64,000 nucleotides of DNA from Adiantum capillus-veneris (taxonomy: Eukaryota; Streptophyta; Polypodiopsida; Polypodiales; Pteridaceae). The notes under the pieces were generated by a model. The model was not told where the DNA came from. It did not search any database and saw nothing but the letters and a program-made list of their open reading frames with translations. Of the stretch, positions 12,706 through 24,292 are shown piece by piece; the stretch's first letter is position 1, and each line of letters begins with the position of its first letter. The stretch covers positions 1,522,358-1,586,357 of the forward strand of contig CM043959.1 of NCBI GenBank assembly GCA_014529385.2, read 5' to 3'. Both the position numbers and the translations under genes were made by a program.

Positions 12706-12790
12706 GGGAGTTATAAACTTGCGAGCTTGTGATTTCGAGCCTTATAATTCCTAGTTAGAGCTTTTGCATATTTCATCATATATAATGAGC
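12706..12790 (+). repeat. Left terminal inverted repeat of the MULE
   Basis: TTGCGAGCTTGTGATTTCGA at about 12719 matches the inverted right end at 17 of 20 positions. Weaker similarity continues (GAGCTTTTGCATATTT against GAGCTTTTTGCTTTAT). Confidence 0.7.
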
Positions 12791-13297
12791 TTTTCACCAC
12801 TTAGTGTAAGCTATTTTAAAAAACACTAACCACAAAATATGGATATAATACCCAACATTAATGGTTCAAGATAGAACCGTTGTTGCTAGTAAGCCCACAA
12901 ATACAAAGAATCCTTCAATACATTTATTAAAATTATTTTAATTAGTAATAAGAATAAAACATGCTTTATAAATGTGATCCGATAATTAGTAGAGACAACT
13001 AAAATGCCAAAACACTTTGTAGTGAAATAAACAACCACTAAACCATGTGCCCAACACATGGACTTGCCAATGTGGGCATGGTACCTTAATTTAATACTTC
13101 ATTTCTCCTAGAAAGATAGAGCTCAAAATAATCTTTCTTGTTAAAATTTCACCGGATACCATAATGGGTTTCACAAAAAAGTTACAACAAAATAGAATTT
13201 ACAATGCATTTTGGTAATTAGTAGGGGAATCCAAGTTGCCAAAATACTTTTCGATGGGATAACTTTGAGCATCTATTTGAGATCGCAGAGCTATTCA
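12791..13297. other. MULE 3'-side non-coding region
   Basis: AT-rich sequence between the left TIR and the end of the transposase gene. A phrase AATTAGTAG...TGCCAAAA(C/T)ACTTT occurs twice (about 12990 and 13216), a short diverged duplication. No ORF is supported. Confidence 0.4.
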
Positions 13298-14662
13298 CTA
13301 TCTTGAAACTGGACTTAGAAGACGAGGCTGAGCAAGTATAAAGGCTAAATCTTTCTTAGAGAGCAGTGGTTGATGCATTGCCATGTGTTGATGGCACTCC
13401 AAACCCAGGATGTATATATAAACATAGTAAATATGCTTACATGCTAGAAATGCCTTCTTATCTTTCTCCCTCTTTTGAAAATCTAAACAAGTGCATGTAG
13501 GATCTTCTCGTATATGGACATCATAGCATTCACTAGTAAGAAGACGAAAAACCACATGATTGTGTGCCACCATTTATTTTTCCTCTATCAATGTTGCACT
13601 TAGACTCTTAGCTGCAGCCAAGCGCTTTTCAGCTTCTTTTGAGATTCCATGCCTCCATTTTTTACTCCTCTTACATGATGGAGGAGTGGTTATACATTCA
13701 CCCTCTCTTGGCACTATTACACACCGTAGTTGAAAACCTGCCTTTGAAAGGCCTGCATACTCCTCCTTTGAAATCATGGTACCAAGTTGAATTGGCCATG
13801 TTGTAGGTGTATCTGGCTTGTGATTGACTTGTTTGTCAACATTCCAAGTGTGTTCAACATTGTGGTTACAAAACCACATCCATTGAGCAAATGTTTTTCC
13901 ATCGTATGTGCGCTCTGACCAAAATGATGGTGCGACCAACCTAGGACTTCGACTCTCAATTACATTCATACATTTTTTTCCTTTTTCTCTTCCAAAGCAT
14001 TTTCTACGACAATGAATTGGCATGTGCCTAAGGGCCCACATTGACCTGTGTATATCCTCTTCCAAAATTTGAGTTGCACTGTCCACACCACCACCATCAC
14101 CATCTTTATTACCAATGCTGTGATATTTTGTACTTTCATTGTAAGTTGGTCCTTCTTCTTCGACAAGAGTTTCCTGCAATCTAGCTGAGTTATCCACAAT
14201 CACATTGTTCTTATTTGTGAAGTTAATTTTTCGTGGTCGTCCGCGTTGGCAGCGATCTCGTGACTCCATGATATACCCTGGTCGGTGTGAGCTATTGCCA
14301 AGGTTTGACCTCTTCTTTCTTTGCACCGATTCTTTGTCACCATGTAAAATTGGATCTTGGAAGTTAGTTTCATTATCATTCATTCCATGCGGCACACGAG
14401 TCACCGTAGCCGGGGTTGGAGTCAACCTTGATTGTGCTCTATTCAAGAGAGAGTGTATGTATGGTCCAGTACCTATGTATCGTCCAGTCAAGTATCCCAA
14501 CTGCTTTGCACATTGAAGATAGGATTTGATGACATCTGTAACACAAGCATCATACAATGTGATCTTTTTTTTTCCTCCTTCTCCAGAAAGCCAACTTGCA
14601 TGTATACTCTCTGATAAGTTTGTAGTAGGGATAGCAGCACGATCCCATGGGCTCAAGTCATC
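13298..14662 (-). pseudogene. MULE transposase, last exon: DDE glutamate and SWIM zinc finger
   Basis: This is the C-terminal part of the transposase that would cut and join the element ends in the nucleus. The exon opens after a CTTTCAG acceptor with DDLSPWDRAAIP, then TTNLSESIHASWL, where the Glu fits the third acidic residue of the MULE-type DDE triad. A long basic, low-complexity linker follows. The frame meets one TAA at 13574-13576 and continues in the same frame with YDVHIREDPTCTCLDF, then FLACKHIYYVY: a C-x-C ... C-x-H SWIM zinc finger, typical of MULE transposases and their FAR1/FRS relatives. The phase with the preceding exon is consistent. The in-frame TAA is either a decay mutation or a base error. 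Confidence 0.75.
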
Positions 14663-14748
14663 CTGAAAGATTAGAAACATTAGTTCACAACATTAGCTCA
14701 CAATATTCACTACATAATTGTGAGATTTATACCCAAAAAAAAACTCAC

Positions 14749-15213
14749 ATTTATGGAAATACCCCCCCAATGTGAGATTCTATCTTCCCACCAGGAGAAC
14801 CAATTTTTCAAAGGCACCAGATTCTCTATTGGAACACCATTCTCATACCACCATCTCTTTATTGACCTAGCTCGCATTTGTGCTTCCAACAAAGTGTTAC
14901 TTGTTCGCCATTTTTCACACAAAGAAATATGCTCCATTTGTTTTTCATTTGGAATGAGTGCTCTTGTTTTCTTTTGGAGACTTTGCTCCCAATGGAACAA
15001 GCGTGATCTTTCACGACCTTCCATTACATTGTCTGCTCCTCCATTGTAGACTGCTCGAATAGCATTCCAATTGGCACATGCCTCATCTGCCATACACCTA
15101 GTGAAATTTGCAATTGAATATCCATTCTCAACCATAATAGAATTGAGACTTTTCCAAAACAATATTTGTGACTCTGTATCCATTAGGAGAAATATGAACC
15201 TTGCATGGGCCTT
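14749..15213 (-). pseudogene. MULE transposase, exon 3: central DDE core
   Basis: This exon contains the second acidic residue of the DDE core: CMADEACANWNAIRAVYNGG followed by RSRLFHWEQSL, matching the MULE pattern of an Asp, a downstream Ala-Ile helix and a C/S-x-x-H-W motif. It ends with a GT donor (AAT|GTGAGT) joining in phase to the next exon at 14662. The upstream edge is set at a TTACAAG acceptor near 15213, giving a continuous frame through ARFIFLLMDTESQILFWKSL, the region normally between the first and second catalytic Asp. No stops are present. Confidence 0.75.
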
Positions 15214-15574
15214 GTAAGGAATCCTAATTTTTAGGGATTAAAGCTAATGTTGTGTAGGGTTAAGGGGACAAGGGCATTCAAGAAGCTAGTTTTGAGTAGA
15301 CTTTTCTAGCCTTTTTTTAGACACATGTAGGATGTGGACCTAAGAGGTCACTTTCTCTCTCTAGCTTTTGGAAAGTGAAGGGAGTAAAGGGGTGTGGCCA
15401 CATCAGCAAAAACGTGGGTCACTAAGAGCCAAAATTTGACTTTTTTTCAAAAAATTTATTTTTACTTATTTTTGACTTAAAATTCCCTCCCAACATATAT
15501 ACACATCAAAAAATCATTTTTTGATATTTTTTAAAACCTACAAACACTAAAAGTCCACGTTTTCAAAAAAAAAC

Positions 15575-15806
15575 CTTTGTTCTCTCCTCCTCCTTCCTCC
15601 TCTCTCCCTCTCCTCTCCCTCCCTTCCCCCTTCTCTCCTCCTCCTCCCCTCTCTCTTCCTCTCCCCCCTCTGCCCCCTTCTCTCCTCCCATGTTCCTCTC
15701 CTCTCCCTCCCTACCCCCTTCTCTCCTCCTCCTCCCCTCTCTCTCCCTCTCCCCCTCTGCCCCTTCTCTCCTCCCATGTTCCTCCCTCTCCCTCCCCCCT
15801 CTTTCT
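15575..15806. repeat. Polypyrimidine tract with internal duplication
   Basis: About 230 bp of almost only C and T on the plus strand. It includes two similar blocks, each ending in CCTCCCATGTTCCTC. Such mirror-rich homopurine/homopyrimidine tracts can form triplex (H-) DNA in principle. All frames through it are low-complexity. Confidence 0.85.
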
Positions 15807-17616
15807 TTTCATTCTTTGCTTCCTCACGCAACAACTGTCATGGTGCTCACGGACATCACAAATCGTATCCCTCCACCACCATGTACTTCGCACAACAAAA
15901 GTGTACATATTGCTTGTCCACGGTGTTTACACCGAAGGCCGCACGTGAGGGTGAGCAGAAGTCATCCCAAGATCGTCATACTGTCGGTGAGACGAATGTG
16001 TATGGTTCTTCAATATCTTGGGAGGGGAGAAGTAGGCTTGTTAGGCTATTGCAATTGGTTGTGTATGGGTGCAGGTGCTTCTTTGCATTCGTGGATGCAC
16101 GAATGTCAAGCTCTTCAGCTCAAAACAGTGGCATTACAAGAAACAGTGGGTGCAGGTTAGAGAGGTCAAGTGTCACCACTTTTCCTCTAAAACAGCCTTC
16201 TTTGTTACATCTTGCAGGTAGGTGCTTCAAATCCATCCGTATTAGAGGTGGGTAATCTCATCCTAATGCAAGAATGGCTCAAGGAACTAGCATAACATGA
16301 AGCTTTTACGGTGGCACAAAGCTCTCCTCAAGCAATGTGGCTCCCACTACACCAAAAATCACTATGCTAACATGGAGAGATCCCTAGTAGGACAATACAA
16401 CAACTTTTCATCAGCAGCACACCCTTTCCTAACATGAGGGCACCCCCACCAGAGATATTTTTATATGATAGGTCACCCCTTGAGCATACCATGTCATGGA
16501 ATGGATGTAAGAACTATGACTGCACTACCCCTTGGAAGTTTTTCACGAATGTATGTTTATCAAAGTTAATGAGAAGAAGTTTGGACTTTTTTGTTTGTTG
16601 ATGTGTAAGAGCACTCTTGGTCTACCATATTTTAGATTGTTTGATAAGTTAAATAAGATTTGTAGTCATTTAAAGTATCATTTTTTTTTTGTAAGATTGT
16701 ACATGAGAAGACATGATAAAGTACAAGAGATCTTGACGGAATAAACCTCGATGAGATTCCCACCATGCACTTGTGACACCATACCTCTCCTTGAACCCTT
16801 TGACTTCTATCGTTGTGGGGAGTCCAATGGGGGGCTATTTTCAAATTTTTAGTATAACTTTTTTTTGAAGGAAATTTTGGTTATTCTAAAGTTTATACAC
16901 AGTTTAGGAGTTCATTCTGATTTTTTTTCTTCAGTTTCAAATTTTGACCGAGTACACTCCTTGGAAGCCACTTTTGAAGGTGTTAGGGCGAGATTTTGGG
17001 AAAGTTTTGTATGTAGGAAATACAGTCCTTAACACAATAAAAAAAATGGTTCTTTGAGTATTTTCAGATTCCATGGTTTTAATGCTCGTTGGAGCCCGTA
17101 GATTAAGAAAAAAGTAAAAAATGTATGTTTTACATCATTTTTAAATAAATTGTCAACTTGCACATTGATTTTTGGAGAATGCGAGCAAGATATGATTTTT
17201 TCTCATCACATGATGGTTGAAGAACGCGATGAGATGAACAAATTTATGTGAGACAAGCCCAGACAGATTCGGAGCCGATTGAAATCTAGAAGCTGTTGAA
17301 AACAACCGAAAAGTTCAACACTTCAAAAACAAAAACAAAAAAAAAAACCTAACACTTTAATCATGGCCATGCATCAAAAATATGCTCACACGGTGAAGGA
17401 GGTGCTTCAAAGCTATGGAAATCAGTATAAAATGCAAGCAATAGCGTTGGAGGCTATTCAAGAAGTTGTAGAGGCTCACATCATTTCAGATGACTTTGCA
17501 ATGACAAAATGATTAAGAGTTGTGTCTACTGTCTCCATAGTGATTTGGCTTTTCGGTTTATCCATGTGTTTTAAGTTAAGTGGTTTTGGCCATGAAGAGT
17601 TAAATTTAAATCAAAT

Positions 17617-18830
17617 ATTAACATTTTTGCTATCCTAAGGGGCAAACAAAGCTAGAAAATGCAAAAAAAAGGGTGGCCACAAGGGCGCGCAGATGGCCCA
17701 TCCAGCAGTTTTGGATGGCTCATCTGCGCGCCCTTGTGGCCACCCTTTTTTTTTGCATTTTCTAGCTTTGTTTGCCCCTTAGGATAGCAAAAATGTTAAT
17801 AGCTGATGAAACCAGATGTTTATGTAGCATGAGACTAGATTTTTATATTAACCAATGTGATTTGGCCTTTTGGTACAGGGAACTAGTAAGTTGAGTTGAA
17901 GGAAGGCATAATGTGCTTGAAAAGTTAAATTTTACATTCATCTCACCTTTTCCAAGGTCCTGGAGTGCAACAATAGCCTAATTATGCAAAAAAAAGGGTG
18001 GCCACAAGGGCGCGCAGATGGCCCATCCAACAGTTTTGGATGGCTCATCTGCGCGCCCTTGTGGCCACCCTTTTTTTTTGCATTTTCTAGCTTTGTTTGC
18101 CCCTTAGGATAGCAAAAATGTTAATAGCTGATGAAACCAGATGTTTATGTAGCATGAGACTAGATTTTTATATTAACCAATGTGATTTGGCCTTTTGGTG
18201 CAGGGAACTAGTAAGTTGAGTTGAAGGAAGGCACAATGTGCTTGAAAAGTTAAATTTTACATTCATCTCACCTTTTCCAAGGTCTTGGAGTGCAACAATA
18301 GCCTAATTATGCAAAAAAAAAGGGTGGCCACAAGGGCGCGCAGATGGCCCATCCAACAGTTTTGGATGGCTCACCTGCGCGCCCTTGTGGCCACCCTTTT
18401 TTTTGCATTATATGGCCTTGTCTGCCCCTTATGATAGCAAGAATGTTAATATTTGATGAAACCAGATGTTTATGCAGCATGAGACTAGATTTTTATACTG
18501 TCCAATGTGATTTTCCCTTTTGGTGCAGGGAACTAGTAAGTTGAGTTGAAGGAAGGCATAAGGTGCTTGAAAAGTTCAATTTTAGGTTCATCTCATCTTT
18601 TCCAGGGTTCTGGAGTGCAGCAATAGCCTAATTATACAAAAAAAGGTTGGCCACAAGGGCCCACATATGGCCCATCCAGCAGTTTTGGATGGCTCACTAC
18701 GCGTGCTTGTGGCCACCCCTTTTTTTGCATTATATGGCCTTGTCTGCACCCCAGGATACCAATTTTTTTTTAAATTAAGTGAAAGCAAATCTTTATGCAA
18801 CATGACAGTACAAATTCCACTTCTTTTCAC
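17617..18830. repeat. Four-unit tandem array of long GC-rich hairpins
   Basis: The core GGGTGGCCACAAGGGCGCGC starts near 17671, 17996, 18322 and (diverged) 18645, a period of about 325 bp. Each core is followed, after a short loop containing CAGTTTTGGATGG, by its reverse complement, forming a stem of about 45 bp. In the first unit the inverted repeat runs from 17617 to 17800, a nearly perfect 184 bp palindrome. Later units keep only the inner stem plus a common ~230 bp spacer (AACTAGTAAGTTGAGTTGAA...). The stems are GC-rich while the flanks are AT-rich. Confidence 0.9.
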
Positions 18831-21096
18831 TCAGATGTAATTAGAGCTCCCCCCCCCCCCCCCCCCCTTTCTTTGTGTTCAAAGGTCCGGAGCATTCACT
18901 ATGTAAAATTTTCCTATATCATGTGCATTCACTAGAATGGATTAAAAGTACCCCTTATAGGCCTTATCTACACATGTTTCTGCAACATTACAAGAATATA
19001 AAATCCCTTCTGTTGAACACATGTGCTATGTTACATATACTTTAGTGAACTCCCCATGTCAACGGCCTCACAAATCCTGTGCACTAAACATTAAACACTA
19101 GAAATCGACCAAACAAGGAGCCAATTTTTACTTCCTTGTGTCCACCTAGTGTTCTTGTGAAACATTGCTAATGATATATATTCAACATCCCCAAATGAGG
19201 ACATCTTGACAAAGTTTATGATCCACTTTAATAAGAATAACCATTAATGATTAAACTGAAATCAAAATATTGCTTGAATTTCTTCAAGGTGGAGTGATTA
19301 AGACTTGCGACCTGAATCATCGTACAGGCAAATCAAAATATCCATAAAAGTAAACAATATTTCTCAGATCTGTATGAAACTTCAATAATCTAAATTAAAT
19401 ACTCTCACTCAATGCGACACCATTTAACAAAAAAACATATTTATATTGCATTTATAAAGGAATCCAGCCTCATGAAAAATAATTACAAATGGAGACAATG
19501 TTGTTGTTGTTAGGCTTATCTTACAAGTATTTGTCTTCCTCATCTAGAGATTCATATACACTTGAGTATTTGTGTGTCTATGACACTAGGGAAGATAGTA
19601 GTACTATATGGATGGCTTCTATGAGAGCTCCTAGAGAGTCCCTATTGGTTCAAGATTCTAAAACACACCTACTATTCTTATCAAAATCTTTTACCATGGT
19701 AGTGAAAGGTTCCTCAAGGAACAAAAATAGAGTGATTTCCATCTCTGCACATGGTTGCTTGCTCATGTCCTCTTAAAACAAGTTGAATCTGTAAGTAAAC
19801 AAAAGATTATGTGAGCACAAAGTTATAAAGTACAAAATGATATCATTCCAATTATCTAATGACAATTATACGAAGAATAAATTACAAGAAAAATCTTTGA
19901 CGACTCTCCATAGATAACACAGCTTACTTACATTGTGAGACTCAAATCACATGCTACACAACTATAGATGGTGCACCAAAGTCATCAACAAAATAGCACC
20001 ACCCAGTGTTATGAGGTGTGAAGCCTAAACACTGAAATCCATAAAGAGGTTAATTCTCTCCAGCATGATAAACTTAAATATGGAGATGATGTTAAGCTCT
20101 GAATGTAAGCTACAAGGGTAGTTTTCTTACCATTCTATCTTTATGTTGGAGATGAACCCTTGCAATGCCCACGCGATATTCACACCTCCTATTGTTGTGG
20201 TATGCAACTCATGTGAGCTCATACTTTTGCCACCTTCGGGAGTAGAGGTTTCCATGTAGTGTGAGTGAATGAAAGTAGAAGGAGTAGAATCTTGTTTCAT
20301 GTTGTAATGGAAATGAGAGAAGGGAGAGGAGCTAGCTTGGTGTGAAACTATGTGGTGGGTAAGGGGAAGAGATGGAGGAGGAGCTTGCTTGGTGCTACAA
20401 TGGAGGTGAGAGAAAGCTAGCAGAGAGATAATGATGGACTATAGGGGGTGCATGTGGTTGTTGCAGCAATGGAGAGCTTGGAAAAAGGTTTGTAGAGAGA
20501 GAAAAACACTTTTTAGCTATAGAATAGGTTTGGAAAGACTTTGGAGGGTGAAAATGATGTTTTGATTTGTTTTTAAAAAAAATCAATTTTTTTGGATTTT
20601 TTAGTGCACGTTTTTAACTTTTGAAGGTCAAAAACACTTTTTTGACCATGAAATAGGTTTGGGGACCTTTTAAGGAGGGAAAACTTGAAATTTGAAATTT
20701 TTTGAAAATTTGAAATTTTTAGTGTATTTTTAAATCCGGGCCAAAAAGTGGGGGAAAAGAGGTCAAAGTGGTCCCCCCCCCCCCCCATCTCTTTCCCCTA
20801 GCCACCTCCCTTACCTTCTCACTAGGTAAGAGACAATTAAGAGGTGTAAGGCTACCTTGTCCCCCTACTTTTTTGAGGGTATAGAGTGTGTCCACCACCC
20901 TCTTCCTATTGGCTGACCTCTAATTAACCTTAATCCCAAAGGGCCCCTAGAGGGTTCATATTTTTCCTAATGCTTCCTCCTTGGTCTCACATATTGCAAT
21001 AACCATCAAGCTGTTCATGCTGAGGCAAAAAGTATGCATGGTAAGACGTATTAGTCAATGATTAAATTATCACTTTTATATACATCTAGAAATTTA

Positions 21097-21425
21097 TCAC
21101 CTTGGGTCATAAACTGAGCATGACATGGTTGACCATCCTTCAACACGATGCGTATAGTCAAAATGGACCCAAGCATTATGCAGGTCTCCTTGACCAGAAT
21201 GATCCATGCGTCTTATTAAATCAACTCCTGAACTAGGACCTTTGGTGGACATCTTAAAAACAAAACATTTATCATGAAGTCCTCCTTGGCCAGGAAAACG
21301 ACTCCCATGAAAAAATGGGAACAAACATTTTTTCTTCAGTAAGAGAATATTGTCAAATCCATCTCCCACTACCACTGACCCTTGTTGTTTTTCTGAAGCA
21401 ATGATACTCTTTAAACTGTTATGCA
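21097..21425 (-). pseudogene. MULE transposase, exon 2: first catalytic Asp
   Basis: The frame contains DLHNAWVHFDYTHRVEGWST near its 3' end. The Asp in H-F-D-Y-T-H corresponds to the first acidic residue of MULE DDE cores (usually D-x-T-H/Y in a hydrophobic strand). It ends at a GT donor just after SVYDPR. Upstream, a CTAG acceptor separates it from exon 1 by a 61 bp intron, but the codon phase across that junction is off by one. Either the boundary is slightly different or an indel is present. Confidence 0.65.
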
Positions 21426-21486
21426 CTAGAAAAAAGAATTTTAAGTACTATACTGATAAATATTAACAAAAATAATGTATCCTTAC

Positions 21487-22676
21487 CTTTGGTTTTGCAC
21501 AAGTGGCATCATCTCTTCTAGAAAGTTTTGAAGTTCTGCATCTCCCATAGAATGTCCCTTGTCAAGAATGAGTGAATCCATCAGAACTTGACGAGCCACA
21601 AGCATTTGAATTTTTCGAGGACCACTAGACCTATCAATCTTCAACACTGTTTGGACTAATCCTCGGATTTTTTCTATGGCAGCACGAGATGTACCTTTCT
21701 GCACATCATGCTCATGGTGGCCTACATGCACTACCAATCTTGACATGTTGCAATCCCCTGGAAAAACGTAGTAAATTATGCATGGACATATAGCTTGACA
21801 AGTGACAACCTTGCCGCAATAATGACATGTAATCTTTGTCCTGTCTTCCTTAGCAAGGTAACCTTTTCCTATTGGTTTATCTAAATATCCATGAAAATAT
21901 GCATTATTGAATTCTTTATTGTTTAAATAGAACTGACAAACATTTCTATGACATTCCAAGGAGCCCAAACAATAACTCATCCGAACTGGACACCAAATGG
22001 ACATGTTGGTTGTTTGGGGGCACGTCCATGTATGTCCATCAAATTTCTGCTCCATGCCGCTCATTGACTTACATTTGCCAAAAGTTGATGGAAGTTCAAA
22101 CACCAGATTCCCGTTGTATTCTCTAGGTAGTTCTTCCACTTTCATAGGCCCATGAGATTGTTTCATTAGGTCTTTCAATTGGTGAGATGTTGAAAAGGAT
22201 AATATCCAGTCCACCACACTTTTCACCTTTTTTGACAGTTTCTCATCACCGCTGCTGCTATCGAGGACAATATAATTCTCCTGCTATTTTTGCAAATTTG
22301 TGTGCAAATCTCCTTGGGTTGGTATCTTGGTAGCTTCAGCATAGAAAGAGCTTGCATTCAGTAAGTTTGTATCCTCTGAGTCTTCCACATCATTGGTTTC
22401 CTTCTCTGTATGCACCATAGCATCTCTTTTTGATAAAGAGGCATCAAGAATGAAATGCCGATGGCCCTCCATATCAAAGTGAGATGGTGTTTCAACAAGG
22501 GCGACTTCAGATCCAAACTGTATTAGTGCATTCAATGTTTGAAATTTTCTGTAAGGTGGTAGTAGACTTTGCAAGAAATATGCACTAAGGAGGAGATTTT
22601 CATCTCTAAGTTGAACCTCTCGTTCAAGTTCTTGATCACCTATTGTCCAGGTGATGATGGATGCTCTTTCATCCAT
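21487..22676 (-). pseudogene. MULE transposase, exon 1: zinc-binding N-terminal domain
   Basis: Reads from ATG 22676 to an AG|GTAAGG donor at 21487, in one frame apart from a TAG at 22284-22286. The second half has many Cys and His: HTWTCPQT, IWCPVRMSYCLGSLECHRNVCQ, KITCHYCGKVVTCQAICPC and VHVGHHEHDVQKG. This layout (C...C pairs then H-x-G-x-H-x-H) is reminiscent of the WRKY/GCM1-type DNA-binding folds that precede MULE transposase cores, so a TIR-binding role is inferred. The first ~130 residues show no recognisable domain. The start is the first Met of the open frame; an upstream exon cannot be excluded. Confidence 0.65.
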
Positions 22677-23109
22677 GCTAACAAGGTGGAGAATACATAG
22701 AGAAATAAGCAGTTAGTAAAGAGGTCAATATATGGAGACGGACATGGACAAATGGTTTTTAAGTAAGTTTTTATGCAAGTGTCATAATTGTTCATTATTA
22801 TGTTTTTTATTTGCTAAAAAAATTTAAGATTTCAAGATATTTTTCCTTTTATAAGTGGTCAAGCGGTGGTTACAGAGCTCACCTCCTTATGAGTGGTGTA
22901 TAAAGAAACCACAATTTTCGATAATATTTGGCACAAATATCAAGTTTTTTAGTTAATGAGTTCATCTTCTTATGAGTAGGTGAAAAGACAGTGTATTTTA
23001 AGCGTATGAAATTATAAAAATTCCCCTTGGATTTTGAACACCGAAAATTTTAGATTTTAGTGTGATCACCGACAAAAGCTTTGAATTTTGACCTGAAAGC
23101 CGGGAGCTT

Positions 23110-23690
23110 ATTTTCACTGAGCTTAGGGAAAAGTGTGGCTCAGCTTAGCCTTGAGCCGGTTGCAAAATCAAAGTAGCCGGTTGAGGGAAGTTTAAAATAG
23201 TTTAATTTTGCAAAAACACTGGCTAGTAATGTAAAATTTCAGGTTCAAATTTGTCTTGGAGGGATTTTTGCATGTTTGTGACAATGATTTTTCACTGAGC
23301 TTCGAGAAAAGTGTGCCTTAGCTTAGTCTTGAGCCGGTTACAAAATCAAAGTAGCCGGTTGAGGGGAGTGCAAGAAGGATAAAATTCCACTTAAAATACA
23401 TGGAAAATAGTTTAATTTTGCAAAAACACTGGCTAGTAATGTAAAATTTCCGGTTCAAATTTGTCTTGGAGGGATTTTTGTATGTTTGTGAAAATGATTT
23501 TTCACTGAGCTTCGGGAAAAGTGTGCCTTAGCTTAGCCTTGAGCCGGTTGTGAAATCAAAGTAGCCGGTTGAGGGGAGTGCAAGAAGGAGAAAATTTCGC
23601 TCAAAATACATGGAATACACTTGCTAGTAATGTAAAATTTCCGGTTCAGATTTGTCTTGGAGGGATTTTTAATTTAGGTGTAAGTTTCAA
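23110..23690. repeat. Three direct repeats containing doubled AGCCGGTT
   Basis: Copies begin at about 23111, 23288 and 23498 with TTTTCACTGAGCTT and contain GAGCCGGTT...CAAAGTAGCCGGTTGAGG. The later copies also share CACTGGCTAGTAATGTAAAATTTC. Period 177-210 bp; the copies are only slightly diverged. Confidence 0.85.
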
Positions 23691-23959
23691 CCTAGGGCAA
23701 CTTTTGGTTACCCTGCTTTGCTAGGAGCTCCTGCTCGGTGGACTTGCTGCATCCCCTGCGTGAAGCCGTGAGGTACAATCCCCTCCTCCTCCTCCCCCGC
23801 ACCCATGCTCCCACAGCTCGATAACTGTCAGCGTGCGCGCTGATGGTTGAGGAGCTTGATTTGTTTCCTGCTTCATTATTTATGTTGGAGTTGGTGTCCC
23901 TCATGCGCGAGCTCCCCAACCGTAAGCGCGTGCGCTGACGGTTGAGGAGCTTCATTTGT

Positions 23960-24256
23960 TTCCTTTTAAAGGCGGCGCAGTGTTTGATGGGCGCAGTTGA
24001 CAGAACTGCAAAGCGGACAGGCACAGGTGGCAGGTGCAGTTGATCGTTTGACAGGCGCAATTGAGCGTTTGGCAGCACATTTGCAAGGCAGCATTTGACA
24101 AGTGAACGGACCTGCAAAGCGGATAGGCATTTGGCAAACAGGCGGACATTGGCAAACAGGCATTTGAAAGCATTTGACAGGCGCAGTTGACAGCATTTGA
24201 CAGGCGCGAACGGACTTGCAAAGAGGCCGGACCTGCAAACCGGACAGCACATCTGT

Positions 24257-24292
<36 letters not shown>
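23960..24292. repeat. Short interspersed repeats and (CT)n tract
   Basis: The motifs GCATTTGACAGGCGCAGTTG, TGCAAAGCGGA and GGCAAACAGGC recur in varied order over about 270 bp, followed by a 35 bp (CT)n tract. This resembles a degenerate minisatellite just upstream of the plus-strand gene. Confidence 0.75.

Larger units (their letters stand above)
15214..21096 (-). other. 5.9 kb intron or insertion inside the transposase gene
   Basis: The transposase frame leaves at CCAAG|GTGATAA (21096) and resumes after TTACAAG| (15213), splitting the DDE core just after the first catalytic Asp. Inside are a polypyrimidine tract (15575-15806), a palindrome/hairpin array (17617-18830), C-runs (18851-18867; about 20774-20786) and AT-rich sequence. 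Short ORFs (15841-16158, 19489-19776) show no domain pattern. It may be a true long intron or a nested insertion whose edges happen to supply splice sites. Confidence 0.55.

Noticed and set aside
15547-16255. Pro/Ser- and Arg/Gly-rich ORFs and a frame starting MVLTDITNR at 15841
   Set aside because: The first are shadows of the polypyrimidine tract. The L-T-D-I-T-N string alone, without further similarity, does not justify a cyclin- or shugoshin-like call.
17617-18830. Possible CRISPR array
   Set aside because: The repeats are ~325 bp tandem units with long internal inverted repeats in a eukaryotic transposon, not short direct repeats with unique spacers.
19489-19776. 95-codon ORF in the transposase intron
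   Set aside because: No motif, no splice or neighbour support, and composition like the surrounding AT-rich sequence.
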